A stretch of 64,000 nt of DNA, taken from positions 1 to 64,000 of the forward strand of contig QKWP01000257.1 in NCBI GenBank assembly GCA_003550325.1. Reading direction: 5' to 3'. Below, piece by piece: positions 1 to 11,519 of this stretch. This DNA comes from Gigaspora rosea (lineage: Eukaryota; Glomeromycota; Glomeromycetes; Diversisporales; Gigasporaceae). Below the pieces are notes generated by a model that was given only the letters and a program-made list of their open reading frames with translations, was not told the origin of the DNA and made no database searches. The position numbers were made by a program, and so were the translations under genes. Numbering within the stretch: the first letter of the stretch is position 1; every line of letters starts with the position of its first letter.

Positions 1-2071
1 ACGCTTATAACGCTTATGACGCTTATAACGTTTATGTTGCTCTTGTAGATTATAGTGTTTATCATTGTAAATTAACGCTTATAACACTTATTCTAAAATG
101 TATTTAAAGACACAAAATTTCCCTTAGTCAAACCAGACCAAGACACCCCACTTGCTTATATTTATTATACATCTTGTACTGGGATTTCTTAGGAACAGAA
201 ACCTAAGGATAGACCTATCTTAGATTATTAATAAAGAAACTATTTATCTTAATAACACCAAGTTTATTATCAAGTAATAGTAAAATCGATAATTCCTCAT
301 TGAATACTCTCACAAACTGCCCTTAGAGAAGAGTATAATTTCTTACAGACTAAGGAATTATAACTACCTCTTGGACAAAACTATAAACCAATAAAGGATC
401 CCTGTAGCCGTGTCGTTGTTATAGTAAGGAGTTAAAGAAGGCCTCCCTACTGTAACACTATCAATAGAAATCAGCAGGAGTATTTAGTATCAATATATAT
501 CTTACCGGTTAGTAATCGATATATATCTATATATAAATTTTGCTGATATACAGAAGTTCCAAATATAAAATTACAATATTAATTACTCAATTTTTATATA
601 AAATTTTATCTTTGTATAATATTTTTTCTATAATACTTCATGTTTATAAAACCTTTGCTATTGTTTATAAATTAAAAATTAAACCCTTAGTATCATATTT
701 ATTTATATATCTATATAAATTTCTTTCTTAATCATCTGTAGTTCAAAAAAATCTTTGCTTGAAGTTAAAGTACCTTAACCCTGTAATATAATATACAGGG
801 TATTATTACTTGAACATACCAGAGCTAATAATAGAGTTTATTAAGCTTAACTAAAATTAGTTTTGCTTCTAACTTTTAAATTAGATAGTATTAACTAGTT
901 TTTGTTTAACTTAATATAAAAATCTGTTAAAGATATATAAGTACTAGTTTTTTATATAGTATTTGATTTTTTTATTTATTACTAGCTTCTTTTTTTTGTA
1001 GACCCTGGCTTTGCTAAATAGAATTGAAAAATAAGTACCAGTGAATTGAGTTGAATAAAAACTAGAAATATGTCAAACTGGATAAGTATTACTTTTAATT
1101 TTTTAAATTCTCTTTTTTTTTATTTATTACTAATCTTTTTTTTTGTAGGCTTGAGCTTTGCTAAATAGAATTGGCATAAGTGATAGTGAATTGAACTAGG
1201 AGAAATTAGAAACAGGTCAAACTAAATCAAATAATAAGTATTAAGTTTATTTTAAAGGTTTTTTCAATTATTATAAAATGGACCTATAGGTTGAACACTA
1301 TAGGTAAATTAGATTTGCAAATTTGTATAACCAAAACAAAAAAATAAATTTTTATAAAATAAAATAAATTTTAATTACTTTAGAGTTAGGATGAGCCTAG
1401 AATTTTATTGAAAGCATTTGTATATACAAAATTTAGTAAGAAATTTTTTTATTAGAGCCCAAAGGTGGTTTTATAAGCAAAATTTTAAGATATGAACGTT
1501 TTTTTACTTGTTTTTTTAAAGAATTAATTGATTTGTAACCGTAGGTTACAGAATAAATTTCATAACCGTAAATACTAAGATCGGGTGTAATGTGACTATC
1601 AAACCAAATTTTTTATAAAAATAAAACTGTGCGATTAAGGTTAGGGTTAGAGTGAGGCTTGGTATAAGACTTATGAGTTAGAGAGGGCTTTAGTTACATT
1701 AAAATTTAGCAAGAAATTTTTTTGTTAGAAACCAAAAGGTAGTTTCATATATGAAATTTTGATTTAGAAGCAATTTTTGGCAAAACGAACATTTGTTTTG
1801 ACTTTTTCAAATGTGTAACATTATACCTGATCTTAGAATTTGATTGGCTTGTTGGGATGGGTTACAGTAACCATAGTTACAAATTAATTAATTCTTTTTT
1901 AAAAAACAAAATTTTATGTTACACCTGATCATAAATTTTTATTGGCTATTCTAATAGTTTTGTATAACATGGTGTTCAACACTATAGATGCATTTTAGTA
2001 AACTTGTTTTTTTTAATAAGAATTAATATTTCATTATTTTTGTAGTCATGATCTTATTTGAACAAGAAATG
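1..2071. other. gene-free AT-rich stretch
   Basis: I see no convincing coding region here. The first 90 bases carry several degenerate copies of a 10-base word (acgcttataa and variants). From about 1,500 to 1,980 there are diverged blocks around ggttaca and 'aaattttttata', probably old repeat debris. A stretch at 160-480 of higher GC, with a 'gatccctgtagccgtgtcg' block, weakly resembles the inner part of the solo LTR at 37,892-38,399, but I cannot define its ends. Confidence 0.6.
967..1243. repeat. two-copy direct repeat with splice-acceptor-like start
   Basis: Two copies of about 130 bases (roughly 967-1,090 and 1,115-1,243) share a T-rich run ending in ttttttgtag, then 'tttgctaaatagaattg', 'agtgaattga' and 'gtcaaact', and end at ataagtatt. 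The pyrimidine run followed by tag resembles an intron 3' end, but no reading frame is shared by the copies downstream, so I treat this as a local duplication and not as exons. Confidence 0.55.
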
Positions 2072-2440
2072 TAAAGGTCTAACTTGTTCAAAAAATTAGA
2101 ACCTGAATATTCATTTATTTAATTTTTAGTATTTGAATATTTATTCAAAAATTTTGAATGAATATTTGAATATTCACTAAATATTTATTGAATATTAAAT
2201 ATATTTCAATTTTAAAAAATTATTAACTAATTTACTTAAATTAGCCAATAAAATTGCAAATAAATTATTAAAAATAAAATAAAATTATAAAATTATATAT
2301 ATATATTCAATGAATATTCAATAAATATTATTCAATAAGATTTTAAATATTTGAATATTCATTTAGTGAAAAAATTAATATTCAAATATTTGAATATTCA
2401 GTGAATATTTGAATATATTATTCACTGAGTTAGACCTCTA
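2072..2440. mobile_element. short hAT-like MITE with GAATATTC arrays
   Basis: The element is bounded by a perfect 8-bp direct duplication, aagaaatg, at 2,064-2,071 and 2,441-2,448. Its termini are inverted (taaaggtctaact at the left, agttagacctcta at the right). An 8-bp target duplication with a short TIR beginning TA points to the hAT superfamily. The interior is a dense set of palindromic GAATATTC/TTGAATATT words in both orientations, plausibly expanded subterminal transposase-binding motifs. It has no coding capacity. Confidence 0.75.
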
Positions 2441-2832
2441 AAGAAATGAGTACAGATTAAATAGCTTTCTTTTTTTTTACTATATTTTTTGTTTTATTAA
2501 TTTTTGATAATTATGTTTGATAAATATATTAAAGAATAATAAGAATTAATTGCAATTTTATTTTATTTAATTTTATTAAATGAGCATTATTATGATTACT
2601 AGTTAATCATATCAAAGACAATACTTTAATTATACCATTATTTGTTTATTTGAATTGTCACTAAAAATTTTATTTAAATATAATTATATCTGAGCACAAT
2701 TGTGATCATTAGCTAATTATAAGGTGAACATATCAAATTCTGTAGATTTTTATTTGTCACATATAAAAGTTTGTCAAAAGATTGTATTTATTTGTAAAAT
2801 TTAATATATAAAATAAATATACAATCAATTTA

Positions 2833-3063
2833 TTATTTAACTGTAAAATTTTTTTTATACATTATAGGACCAACAAGCTTCTGCTTAATATTAGCGACCT
2901 CCTTAGTTTTTAAATATTCCACGCCCGAGTCTTCACACACTTTAGAGACTTCTGTCCTAATTACATTTGCAATTGTCGGGGGTTTGTAATCCTTAATTGC
3001 CTCGTTGGCCACCATATCTTTAATGAATTTCGATCGTTTTCGCATATCACATTCTTCGATCAA
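2833..3063 (-). pseudogene. MULE transposase fragment (N-terminal part)
   Basis: This open frame of 76 codons holds a conserved block, 'EAIKDYKPPTIANVIR' followed by 'YLKTKEVANIKQKLVGP'. It matches the segment upstream of the DDE domain in the same transposase family that is better preserved at 26.9-28.1 kb, where the equivalent words are KEVANIKYKVHGP and a KNYSPLAITAAVKE-like block. MULE transposases of this type are several hundred residues long, so this is only a short slice. No catalytic residues remain. It reads toward the palindrome-free AT-rich side, and no continuation is visible below 2,833. Family assignment is by comparison within the window and by recall. Confidence 0.65.
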
Positions 3064-3132
3064 ATGGCTGTGATCAGGGGTATTATTTACCTATAAACAT
3101 TTTTTTTTATTAAAGTACATAATAATTATAAG

Positions 3133-3258
3133 TTATTGTATGGTGGATGAAAAATTGACACAATGGTATAGATATATATCAGTTATCGGATCAAATTTGA
3201 TCCAATAACTGATATATATCTATACCATTGTGTCAATTTTTTATCTACTATACAATAA
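3133..3258. repeat. near-perfect palindromic MITE
   Basis: About 60 bases are followed almost directly by their reverse complement, centred near 3,195 (gatccaataact / agttatcggatc). The outer ends read ttattgta and tacaataa. Such a foldback would extrude as a single long hairpin. There is no coding capacity. Confidence 0.8.
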
Positions 3259-3261
3259 CGG

Positions 3262-3460
3262 TATTATTGTAGCTATTGTTACGTCTGCCGCACAAAAAAT
3301 TTTGATCATACGTATTTGTACGGTTGAATTTTAAAATTCTTGTTAAGAGCTGATTATAATATTGGCTCTGTTACTGTAATAAGAATTTTAAAACTCAGCC
3401 GTACAAATACAATCAAAATTTTGGTATGGCAGTAACAAAATTGCCGTACAATAATGTTTT
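3262..3460. repeat. second, imperfect inverted repeat
   Basis: Arms such as 'gtatttgtacggttgaattt' near 3,318 pair with 'actcagccgtacaaatac' near 3,394. Outer words attattgta / tacaataat also pair. It lies next to the previous palindrome and shares its outer words, so the two may be related foldback elements inserted side by side. Confidence 0.6.
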
Positions 3461-3566
3461 AAATAACGTTATACTTATTCTTACCTTTCAATTCTAACTG
3501 TGTTCGATGCTACTAACCACGTAATTCTAATTCTAGCTTCATAATTAATAGCGGTTTTTTTTCAGG

Positions 3567-3787
3567 TTACGCAAAGCTTTCAGGAGGAACATTTTCGTTT
3601 CTTCCACTCAATTCTTTAGGTTTTGAAAGTCTACAAACGAAAGTTTTACGTTCATCACCATTATCCAATAAGTATCCATTAAATCTTTTCCAAACGTTAT
3701 CAACCAGTGCCCACTGTTTGTTGAAGTCCTCAGTAGAAGTTCAAACGTTTCATTTACATTAAAAAAACGTTCTTGAATGGTCGACAT
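3567..3787 (-). pseudogene. fragment of unknown protein, one frameshift
   Basis: Read on the minus strand from the ATG at 3,787, the frame begins MSTIQERFFNVNETFELLL. It shifts once to a frame containing 'EDFNKQWALVDNVWKRF' and 'ERKTFVCRLSKPKEL', then stops at 3,567. The composition (Trp, charged residues, no low complexity) looks like real protein. The family is not identified; it could be the N-terminal region of a transposase. It abuts the 102-bp tandem repeat on its 5' side. Confidence 0.45.
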
Positions 3788-3823
3788 TGCTGTAGTATAT
3801 CCATATCGTTATAATTGGCCAAA

Positions 3824-4218
3824 GCTTGTCGTTACTGTAAGTTTTTTTTTTTTTTTTTTTTTTTGCTGCTTTTTGCTGTAGGGTCTGGAAGTTACTCGTT
3901 TGCCTGCTGCTTGTCGTTACTGTAAGTTTTTTTTTATTTATTTATTTTTTTTTTGCTGTTCGCTCGCTAGCTTTTTGCTGTAGGGTCTGGAAGTTACTCG
4001 TTTGCCTGCTGCTTGTCGTTACTGTAAGTTTTTTTTTATTTATTTATTTTTTTTTTGCTGTTCGCTCGCTAGCTTTTTGCTGTAGGGTCTGGAAGTTACT
4101 CGTTTGCCTGCTGCTTGTCGTTACTGTAAGTTTTTTTTTATTTATTTATTTTTTGCTGTTCGCTCGCTAGCTTTTTGCTGTAGGGTCTAGAAGTTACTCA
4201 TTTGCCTGCTGCTTGTCG
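3824..4218. repeat. tandem repeat, unit about 102 bp, about four copies
   Basis: Copies begin with gcttgtcgttactgtaag at 3,824, 3,909, 4,011 and 4,113, with a last partial start at 4,211. Spacings are 85, 102, 102 and 98 bases. Each unit has a T-rich run of variable length, then gctgttcgctcgctagc (missing from the first copy), then 'ctgtagggtctggaagttac'. The copies are almost identical outside the T-run, so the expansion is recent. Confidence 0.9.
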
Positions 4219-4870
4219 TGGTTTACTTAGCCGAAAGCCGTGGGATTTTTTTTTCACCAGAGCTTCAAAACGTTGGTTTGTTAAGGTTTTTTTTATAAGT
4301 AGTATTCTCGCAGAGAACAGTACTTCAAGCCGGTAATGATTGGCTGCATTGATTAGATGATCAACTGACATGCACGACCCCCTGGACCGTCAATTCAATA
4401 GTTACCCCGCTTTAGCGATCCCCCTTTTATGGTAATAAAATGTAGATCGCATGATTCTGAAGATTTTCTAAGAACAATTATATGATTGGCCAATTAATCA
4501 TCAGCCCATCAAAAATTTGGGTATTACTGCAGTACTGTATTACTGTATTACAAAAATATAAGTTGTACCGTATAAAAAAAATTACGAAAGTATGTATGGT
4601 AATCCCCTTTTAATAGTTTGTAGGGTAAGTGATAATAATGTCTTTTTCATATTAAAAAATTTTATTTATAACCTATACCAACCCTAAAGAATTTTTTTTA
4701 CGAACTATACGTGCTATCTTAATTTCTACTATACATACTTTATCAATTATACACTACATATTTGATATATACTCCAAAAATTCAAACGCGATACCATACG
4801 ACTTTAGCTTTAGAGCTTTAAACCAAGTGACAAAGAAACCAAACGCCGCCACATAAAGGGCCTGCGATCT
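4219..4870. other. unassigned spacer
   Basis: I see no coding region or clear repeat structure here. The DNA is moderately AT-rich and has a slightly higher-GC part near 4,230-4,420. Confidence 0.5.
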
Positions 4871-4872
4871 TG

Positions 4873-5105
4873 CTGAAGTACATTGGATTTCGGTGTAATC
4901 ATGTTGAATTAGGAGACAAATGATGAATGAAAATGAGGTCGAAGAAAATCAAGTTGGAGCCTGTTATAAAGGACGAACACATAATTATAAAAAATCTGCT
5001 GAAATGGGAGCATTATCGGAATGTCTAAAGTTGCTAACTTGTTTTCAAAATGGAATCGGAATAACAAGAGACTTACATGAAGCTATCTATTGGTATAAAA
5101 TGTAA
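4873..5105 (+). pseudogene. Sel1-like repeat protein fragment
   Basis: The frame from the ATG at 4,920 contains 'YKKSAEMGALSECLKLL' followed by 'CFQNGIGITRDLHEAIYWYK'. This is the alternating pattern of Sel1/TPR-like repeats (A-x-G, then Y/F-x-x-G-x-G, then E/K-A-x-x-W-Y). Just upstream, in another frame, 4,877-4,918 reads like the end of a preceding repeat, suggesting a frameshift. One to one-and-a-half repeats are present, whereas family members usually have many. Sel1 proteins act as protein-interaction adaptors and in these fungi are often fused to kinases. No such fusion is visible here. Confidence 0.65.
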
Positions 5106-5647
5106 ATTTTTTATGCAAGCACATATTTGATAAATTCTTTCATATTACATTTAAATAGTTAGTTAGGGCAGAAAAATTAAAGTCTGGTGCATCAGTTGTT
5201 CTATTATAGTATTTCAGTATTTGCAGTTCATTTATTAATAATTCTAAACTAAAAAAAATTTTTTTTTTTTTAACGGCAATGGAACATAAAAACTCTGACA
5301 TTGATGATGATTTAGGCAATTGTTGGGTGTCAAAGCTTCTGATGATGAAGAGTTGCTTTGAAATGCCTTATGACATAATCTGAAGCATTGCTTTCAGGCT
5401 CAATAAGGGCTGATGAAGCAGATGTTGGAGGATGTTATCCGTATTAGTAATATTAGTATTGATAAGATCGATCAAGCCATCGAGATATTTAACAGTAACC
5501 TAAAAAAAAGGGGGAGGACTCTGCAGGTAAGCATGGTATAATCCAAAAGTTATTTTACACAAGTCAAAAAATGAAATTGTTTTGCTTTAATTGTTTTTCT
5601 TTTTTTTTATTTTTGTTAAAAAAATATATATATATTTATATATATAG

Positions 5648-5830
5648 CACCGCCTATGGATTCAGCTGGCGAAATGGAAATCCCTAAAGGTGATTCACAA
5701 CTTGCATCTCATTTGAAAGCATCTGAAGCTGTCAGTTCTTTTGCTAGATCTAAAACTCTTCACGAGCAACGAGAGTTTTTGCCAGCTTTTGCAGTCCGCG
5801 AAGAGCTGTTGAGAATAATTAGAGCTAGGT
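5648..5830 (+). pseudogene. Prp16/DHX38-like splicing helicase exon, truncated
   Basis: An exon-like frame starts after the acceptor tatatag at 5,647. It contains 'SQLASHLKASEAVSSFA', then 'RSKTLHEQREFLPAF' and 'AVREELLRIIRA'. In DEAH-box splicing ATPases of the Prp16/DHX38 group this segment lies immediately before motif I (the GETGSGKT P-loop). Here the match stops just before the P-loop, where a palindromic element begins. A GTAAGC donor at 5,527 gives a plausible 121-base intron upstream, but the preceding sequence (5,280-5,526) has stops in the useful frame. None of the RecA domains are present, so it cannot be an active helicase. Confidence 0.6.
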
Positions 5831-5939
5831 TGGCATGTCACAATGTCCAATTGATTTCAATTTTTTTTGGACATATGTCCAATTGAAATTGGACAATGTC
5901 CAAAAAAAATTGAAATCAATTGGACATTGTGACATGCCA
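5831..5939. mobile_element. 109-bp perfect foldback MITE
   Basis: Two perfect 44-base inverted arms (5,831-5,874 and 5,896-5,939, ends tggcatgtcacaatg / cattgtgacatgcca) flank a 21-base loop that is itself nearly palindromic. Perfect arms imply a young insertion or strong correction. It sits exactly where the helicase similarity ends. Confidence 0.85.
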
Positions 5940-8630
5940 TCTCTGAATTAGAGATAACCAAGGTACCCTTTAATTTTTACGCCGTTAATAATTTTTCATT
6001 TCTTTGAACTTTCTGAGTGACTTTATCTTCGCCAATTATTACTGTATTAACTAAATAAAATTTCTCTAATTATTAAATACATTAATTCGTTCGCTTATTA
6101 TTAAATAAATTAATATAAGTACTTATCTTTGCTAATTATTTTGTCATCCTTTCTTTGATTATTCGCTTATTATTTGTCATGCCTTCGTTGATTATTTGAT
6201 GATTAAATCACCATACAACGCTAATATTAGGTCGATATTTCAATCAGTTATTCTCAACCTAAGTAGTATCTAAAATTGGCACCCTAGTGAGACTAAAGCG
6301 TTTTCTTGAAGTGTAAAAAATCTTTAGAATCAAAAATTTTATTGGGTACTTTGCCACAATATTATTACACCAGTTTATTTTGGAAACTTTTTTTATAAAT
6401 GCGATTAAAATGTAAACGAAGCCAATGAGCTTCCTTTTCAATTAAATGAGTTTGAAGTTGTTCGGCCAATTCATCCAAAAGGAATTCATAAGCAATATGC
6501 ACAAGCTCAAAAATAATTGATGCATCATGTTTTTTGAGCAAGGCTATTCCTCCATAAATACATCTTTGTATAAAAATTTATATATATTTAAATTAATTTC
6601 TTGCAACGTAATATAAAAATCATGGAATTCTGTATAAAATAACTTACTTGATAATAATTTCAAATTGCTGGTTAACATATCTTAAATTAATTGTTTTAAT
6701 AATATGACTATTATAATAACTTAATAATATATTTTAACTTATTATTTTTTAGATTATAATAATTCGTCACCTACTCCAACGCCTTCAAAATTAAATTATA
6801 ACAAGAAATCGACCTTTAAGTCTCGAATTCCAAAATTATCAGGCCAACGACCCCCTTAAAGTCTATCTCTAATCAGGCTGCACCATATCTTACATTATAT
6901 TAAGCAATTTCAGAATCTTTACCCAATCTAATAAACAAGAAATACATTACCACATTTTTAATGTATTAAAATGTATATTTAAAGCATTTATGTAATTACT
7001 ACAATATATAATTATTTTAAAATCTGATATATTAATATAGAATTTTTAAATATTAAAACTTCTATGATTTTAATAATAACCTGCGGCAATAATATGGAAT
7101 TTTTTCCGTTAGTGTTTACATAGTACCTGCTGGATAAAATTAAAATCCACCTCTTCCTATCTTTTTAATATCTTTAAACTCATCATAAAGAATCCATGAT
7201 AATTGATACTTATTTTCGATCAGAACTATAATAATCAAGATCGGGTTCTTAAAGTGACTCTCGAAGTAATGCACCATCTGTCATGTCTGAAGATAAAATA
7301 CCGTACAAAGAAATTAACAGCACAATTAAAATTAAAAATTAAAAATATAATCGTAAGGCTAAATCACTCACACTTTTTTACTGTGCTTTCAGAAGTACAA
7401 TCATCAAAACGAATAGCATATCCCACAGTCGTTCCCAGTTTATACTAAATATAAATTTCAATGTTATTAAAAAAAAAAAAAAAAAAAAAACCCTCTTTAG
7501 GAATTAAACCTCACCTCCATTTCTTCACAAACACGTTTCGCAACAGACATAGTAGCAACATGACCATTTCTTAGACAGGGTCGAACTATTGAGGAATTAA
7601 ATGATAAATTACAATTAGCAGAGGAAAATAAAAAGACAGCTCATTTCACAGACAAGTTTTTTTTAACAAATAGCAATAACCTTAACTCTTATTCCGAAAC
7701 TAACCCTAACGACAATGATTCGAATTACTTCGTCTGTCGGTAAAACATACTGTCTGTGAAATGAACTATCGTTAGTGAAATGTGTGTCAGCAAAATGAGA
7801 TGTCTTTAAAGCAAGTTGATCGTAACTGCTTTCAATTATACTTACTACGGGTATAACTATCACAAATAAAATCGATCTTAGTACAGTTGATAAGATCTTT
7901 TTGCGCAACAATCAATGATAATAAAACAAATATTTTTTTATACTTACCGGCTATAGTAATAAAATGAGATTCGAGATCTGATAAGTGAATGCGGTGCATG
8001 AGTCAGATCAACACAGTGATTGCATAGTAGAAGTGTCTTTGTTCTCGATACTCGCCTTGATCGTAAGAGTTCTTAGGTTTTTGTTCGAATCTATTTTAAG
8101 AAAAAAATGGTATGGTTATTTTAATAAGGAGTTTCTACATAATTTCGAGCCTTTTTTAAAAAAGTAGATCACGAAGAGATCATAACAGATTATAAATCTA
8201 TAGAATCTTAACTTTCGTTTCATATATCGTTTAAGTTATGCGAACTTTAGCTCAAAAAAAAAAAGATTATCGAGGACCAATCAAAGCTCGTTAGATCGTT
8301 CTAGAAATGTTCTAGAATCGATTTCCGTTTTTGGTAATATCCCTGACTGTAAAAAGAGCGATCTACATTATCCTACTGTAATGTTTACATACATATGCAT
8401 ATAATAACGCGTTTGTGTAATATGATAGCCTGGTTATATTTACTCTGACTTCCAATTGACTTTTAAATCAAACGTATTTTTTAAATCACTCCGCCCCTTC
8501 AAACGTAGATCCATAAAATCTTTGATAATATTTTTGTGAGCACCGAACGAGAGCTACTTTGGCCGGATTAGTAAGTTTTGATCACTTTCTTATTTTGCGC
8601 TTTTATTATGAAAAGTAAAATTTCTTTAAT
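5940..8630. other. gene-free stretch
   Basis: No coding region is supportable. Several open frames of 60-82 codons on both strands have skewed, membrane-like or random composition without start context or conserved motifs. One inverted repeat (7,632-7,808) and a 21-base poly-A run near 7,470 are the only clear structures. Confidence 0.6.
7632..7808. repeat. imperfect TIR element
   Basis: The left end aaagacagctcatttcac pairs with the right end 'caaaatgagatgtcttt', and an inner pair ctcatttcacagacaag / ctgtctgtgaaatga is also present. It is probably a degraded MITE. I could not settle a target duplication. Confidence 0.5.
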
Positions 8631-8879
8631 CTATTTGACTTTCTAGAAACATTAAAAAAACGGCGATGATTTTAGTCATACCACTTTTTTGAATTAAAGG
8701 TGCATCTATTTATTATTAATAATTATGATTATTATTATTATTATTATTATTATTAATCTTATTTGACTTTCTAGAGACTATTAAAAAAGCGGCGATAAAG
8801 ATTTTTAGTCATACCACTTTCTCGAATTAAAGGTGCATCTTATTTATTATTATTATTATTATATTATTACAAGTATTAC

Positions 8880-8910
<31 letters not shown>

Positions 8911-9075
8911 GCATATTATTATTATTTTTTTTTATATGCAAAACGAGTTACTGCTTTTGGCCTGTAGCAACCGGGACTCCCGTACAGAAGTCTACAGAAC
9001 GATAGAACATCTAGTTGGAGAAAACCAGAAGTTCTTGACCCCAATTCAGGTGTCTTCGCTTTGTGTTAATAATGG

Positions 9076-10608
9076 TAGGACCCCGAACAATACATAAAAA
9101 GGTTATATTAGCTTTAATATAAACTTTTTAAATTTTTATCCACTTTTTATCAGAGCTATTAAACATATTTTACATATAAGCTTTAATATTTAATAAATTT
9201 TAACCAATTATCAAATATAACAACAATTTTTTTAAAAAATTTTTCTCAAAAAAAACTTTTTTTTCAAAAAAAAAGTTTCTCAAAAAAATCAATATTTTCT
9301 CAAAAAAAATTTTTTCTCAAAAAAAAAATTTTTCAAAAAAAAATTTTTCTCAAAAAAAAATTTTTTTAAAAAAATAAAGATTTTTTTAAAAAATTTTTTT
9401 TTTAGAAAAGTGCAGTAAATCACGTAATTTCCTGGGGGTTCCCATCTATCACATCCTATATATATAGTCTAAATAGCCAATAATATTGAAGTAAATATTT
9501 TTTTAAAAAATTTTAATTTTTTTATCGAATGTACAAATCAAAAGTCAATTAATAAAAAGTTCTCTAATACTTATGAAAATTTTGTAGTAAGTGTATTTTG
9601 ACCTGCTGAATAAGGATGCTTAAGCAATTTTAATCGATTTGCTTAGTTAAATTTAGACTTTACTACGTAGCAATGTTTGTCAATTGTGGGGTGAATATAT
9701 TTTTTTAAAAAATTTTAATTTTTCTATCGTACATAAAAATCAAAATCAAAAGTCAATTAGTAAAAAATTCTCCAATACTTATGAAAAATTTATGGTAAGT
9801 GTACTGTAAGTGTATTTTGATTTGCTGAATAAGGTTACTTAAATGATTTTAATTGATTTGCTTAGAAAATTTAAACTTTACTATATAGCAACGTTTGACA
9901 ATTGTGGGGCGAATATATTTTTTTAAAAAATTTTAATTTTCTATCAAACGTAAAAATCAAAAGTCAATTAATAAAATTCTCAAATATTTATAAAAATTTT
10001 AAGATAAGTGTATTTTGATCTGCTAAATAAGGTTACTTATACAATTTTAATCGATTTGCTTAGTAAAATTTAGACTTTACTATGTGGGGCGAATATATTT
10101 TTTTAAAAAATTTTAATTTTTCTGTTGAACATAATATAAAAAATTCTCTAATGCTTATAAAAATTTTATAGTAAATGTATTTTGACCTGCTGAATAAGGT
10201 TACTTATGCAATTTTAATCGATTTGCTTAGTAAAATTTAGACTTTACTATGTAGCAACTTTTTTGTCAATTGTAGAGTAGCTTATTTTCAGGTCAAAGAT
10301 GTTTTTGAGTTTTTTTTAAATATTATAAAATTTGATTGGTCAATAGTTCTAACACTAGGGAGATCAGGACCTATATAAACCCTAATTATATAATTTACTG
10401 CACTTTCCTTATCCAAATTTTAAGTATAGCCTATTTAAAACTTATTAATTTTATCCACTTTTAATAATATAACATTAAAAGCTTTTATCCACTTTTAAAT
10501 ATAACCTTTTGACCAATATCCACTTTTCAAATATAACATTTTTGTAAAAAAGTAACCTTTTTAGCCAAAATTTCAATATAACCTCTATATATATTGTTCA
10601 GGGTCCTA
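9076..10608. mobile_element. 1.53-kb non-autonomous TIR element
   Basis: The termini are inverted: taggaccccgaacaatac at the left, and the reverse complement of the right end reads taggaccctgaacaatat. Both are followed by ggttata-like words. Copy B at 11,680-11,690 shows the uninterrupted sequence gttaataatagtctacc, so this is a filled site. The sequence taat is present on both sides (9,070-9,073 and 10,609-10,612), with two extra bases (gg) at the left join. The interior has no protein. It holds low-complexity 'ctcaaaaaaaa' blocks and four tandem copies of a longer repeat. Superfamily uncertain. Confidence 0.8.
9490..10280. repeat. four tandem copies of a 180-215 bp repeat inside the TIR element
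   Basis: Each copy starts around 'ttttttaaaaaattttaatt' and continues with 'aaaagtcaattaataaaa', 'gtgtattttgacctgctgaa', 'ttttaatcgatttgcttag' and 'agactttactatgtag'. Starts lie near 9,490, 9,690, 9,908 and 10,086. The unequal lengths come from internal deletions. Confidence 0.8.
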
Positions 10609-10744
10609 TAATAGTCTACCAATTCTAGAGGAGGAGTTGGTTATGTCCTTTTATTATTATTATAATCCCCCGATCACTATATTAAAATCACGGGAGGATT
10701 AATTAATAATACCTGATCGGTATGTGAATAAGCGGAAACTTCGT

Positions 10745-10948
10745 TTCTACTAATTCCCAACAGATCAGGATATTATTATTACTTATTATTATTATTACGT
10801 ATTATTATTATTATTATTATTACTATATTATTATTATTACGTATTTATTATTATTGTTATTATTATTACTGTATTATTATTTTTTATTACTATTTATTAT
10901 ATTGCGTATTATTATTTATTACGTATTATTATTTATTATGTATTGTTG

Positions 10949-10983
<35 letters not shown>

Positions 10984-11130
10984 TATTACGTATTATATTA
11001 ATATTACTTATTATTATTTATTACGCATTATATTATTATTATTATTCATTATTATTATTTATTATTATATTATTTAATTATTATTAGTTATTATTATTAT
11101 TACTATTATTATTTTTATTATCATTAAATA
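10745..11130. repeat. ATT/TTA microsatellite, copy A
   Basis: Long interrupted (ATT)n with recurrent acg interruptions (tattacgtattattatt). The matching tract in copy B is 11,830-12,190, with nearly the same interruption pattern. This shows that the duplication copied the expanded tract. Confidence 0.9.
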
Positions 11131-11377
11131 GAACGATACACTTCTAACTTTATTTTCCATTAGTTCTCAAACAGGTAGAATTATAACAGTCAGGAGAACA
11201 GTTAAGTTTTTTTTAAGACTTAATTGGTGAATTGGAAGAATTAGAAATGGAAATCTGGTACTGATAAGTTATAATAGTTATATATCTTTTACTTATTTAT
11301 TCACATCTCTTTTCTTTTTATTTATTCCGTTAATACCATAGAGCACAAAAAAGTGAGGCTACAGAAGATTTTAATCA

Positions 11378-11482
11378 ATATTAAAAAAGCGGCGATAAAG
11401 ATTTTTAGTCATACCACTTTTCGAATTAAAAGTGCATCATATTTATTATTATTAATTATTATTATTATTATTATATTATTAC

Positions 11483-11519
<37 letters not shown>

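Larger units (their letters stand above)
8637..11377 (+). repeat. copy A of a tandem duplication (with a partial extra start)
   Basis: The order is a block with 'gcggcgataaagattttt' and 'agtcataccac', ATT microsatellite, a 150-base conserved block (8,936-9,073), a block with 'gtctaccaattctagagg' and a gcggaaacttcgtttc motif, a long TTA/ATT microsatellite, then 'gaggctacagaagatttt'. All of it recurs in the same order in copy B (11,378 onward). A partial third start lies at 8,637-8,756. The conserved 150-base block reads open as 'RTEVYRTIEHLVGENQ' and 'FLTPIQVSSLCVNN', and could be an exon of an unidentified gene. Copy A is interrupted by the element at 9,076-10,608. Confidence 0.8.

Noticed and set aside
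540-731. 63-codon open frame
   Set aside because: Composition is Ile/Leu/Tyr/Lys-rich as expected from AT-rich DNA, and it has no motif or context.
7203-8167. Several open frames of 60-82 codons on both strands
   Set aside because: No conserved words, no splice context, and one overlaps an inverted repeat.
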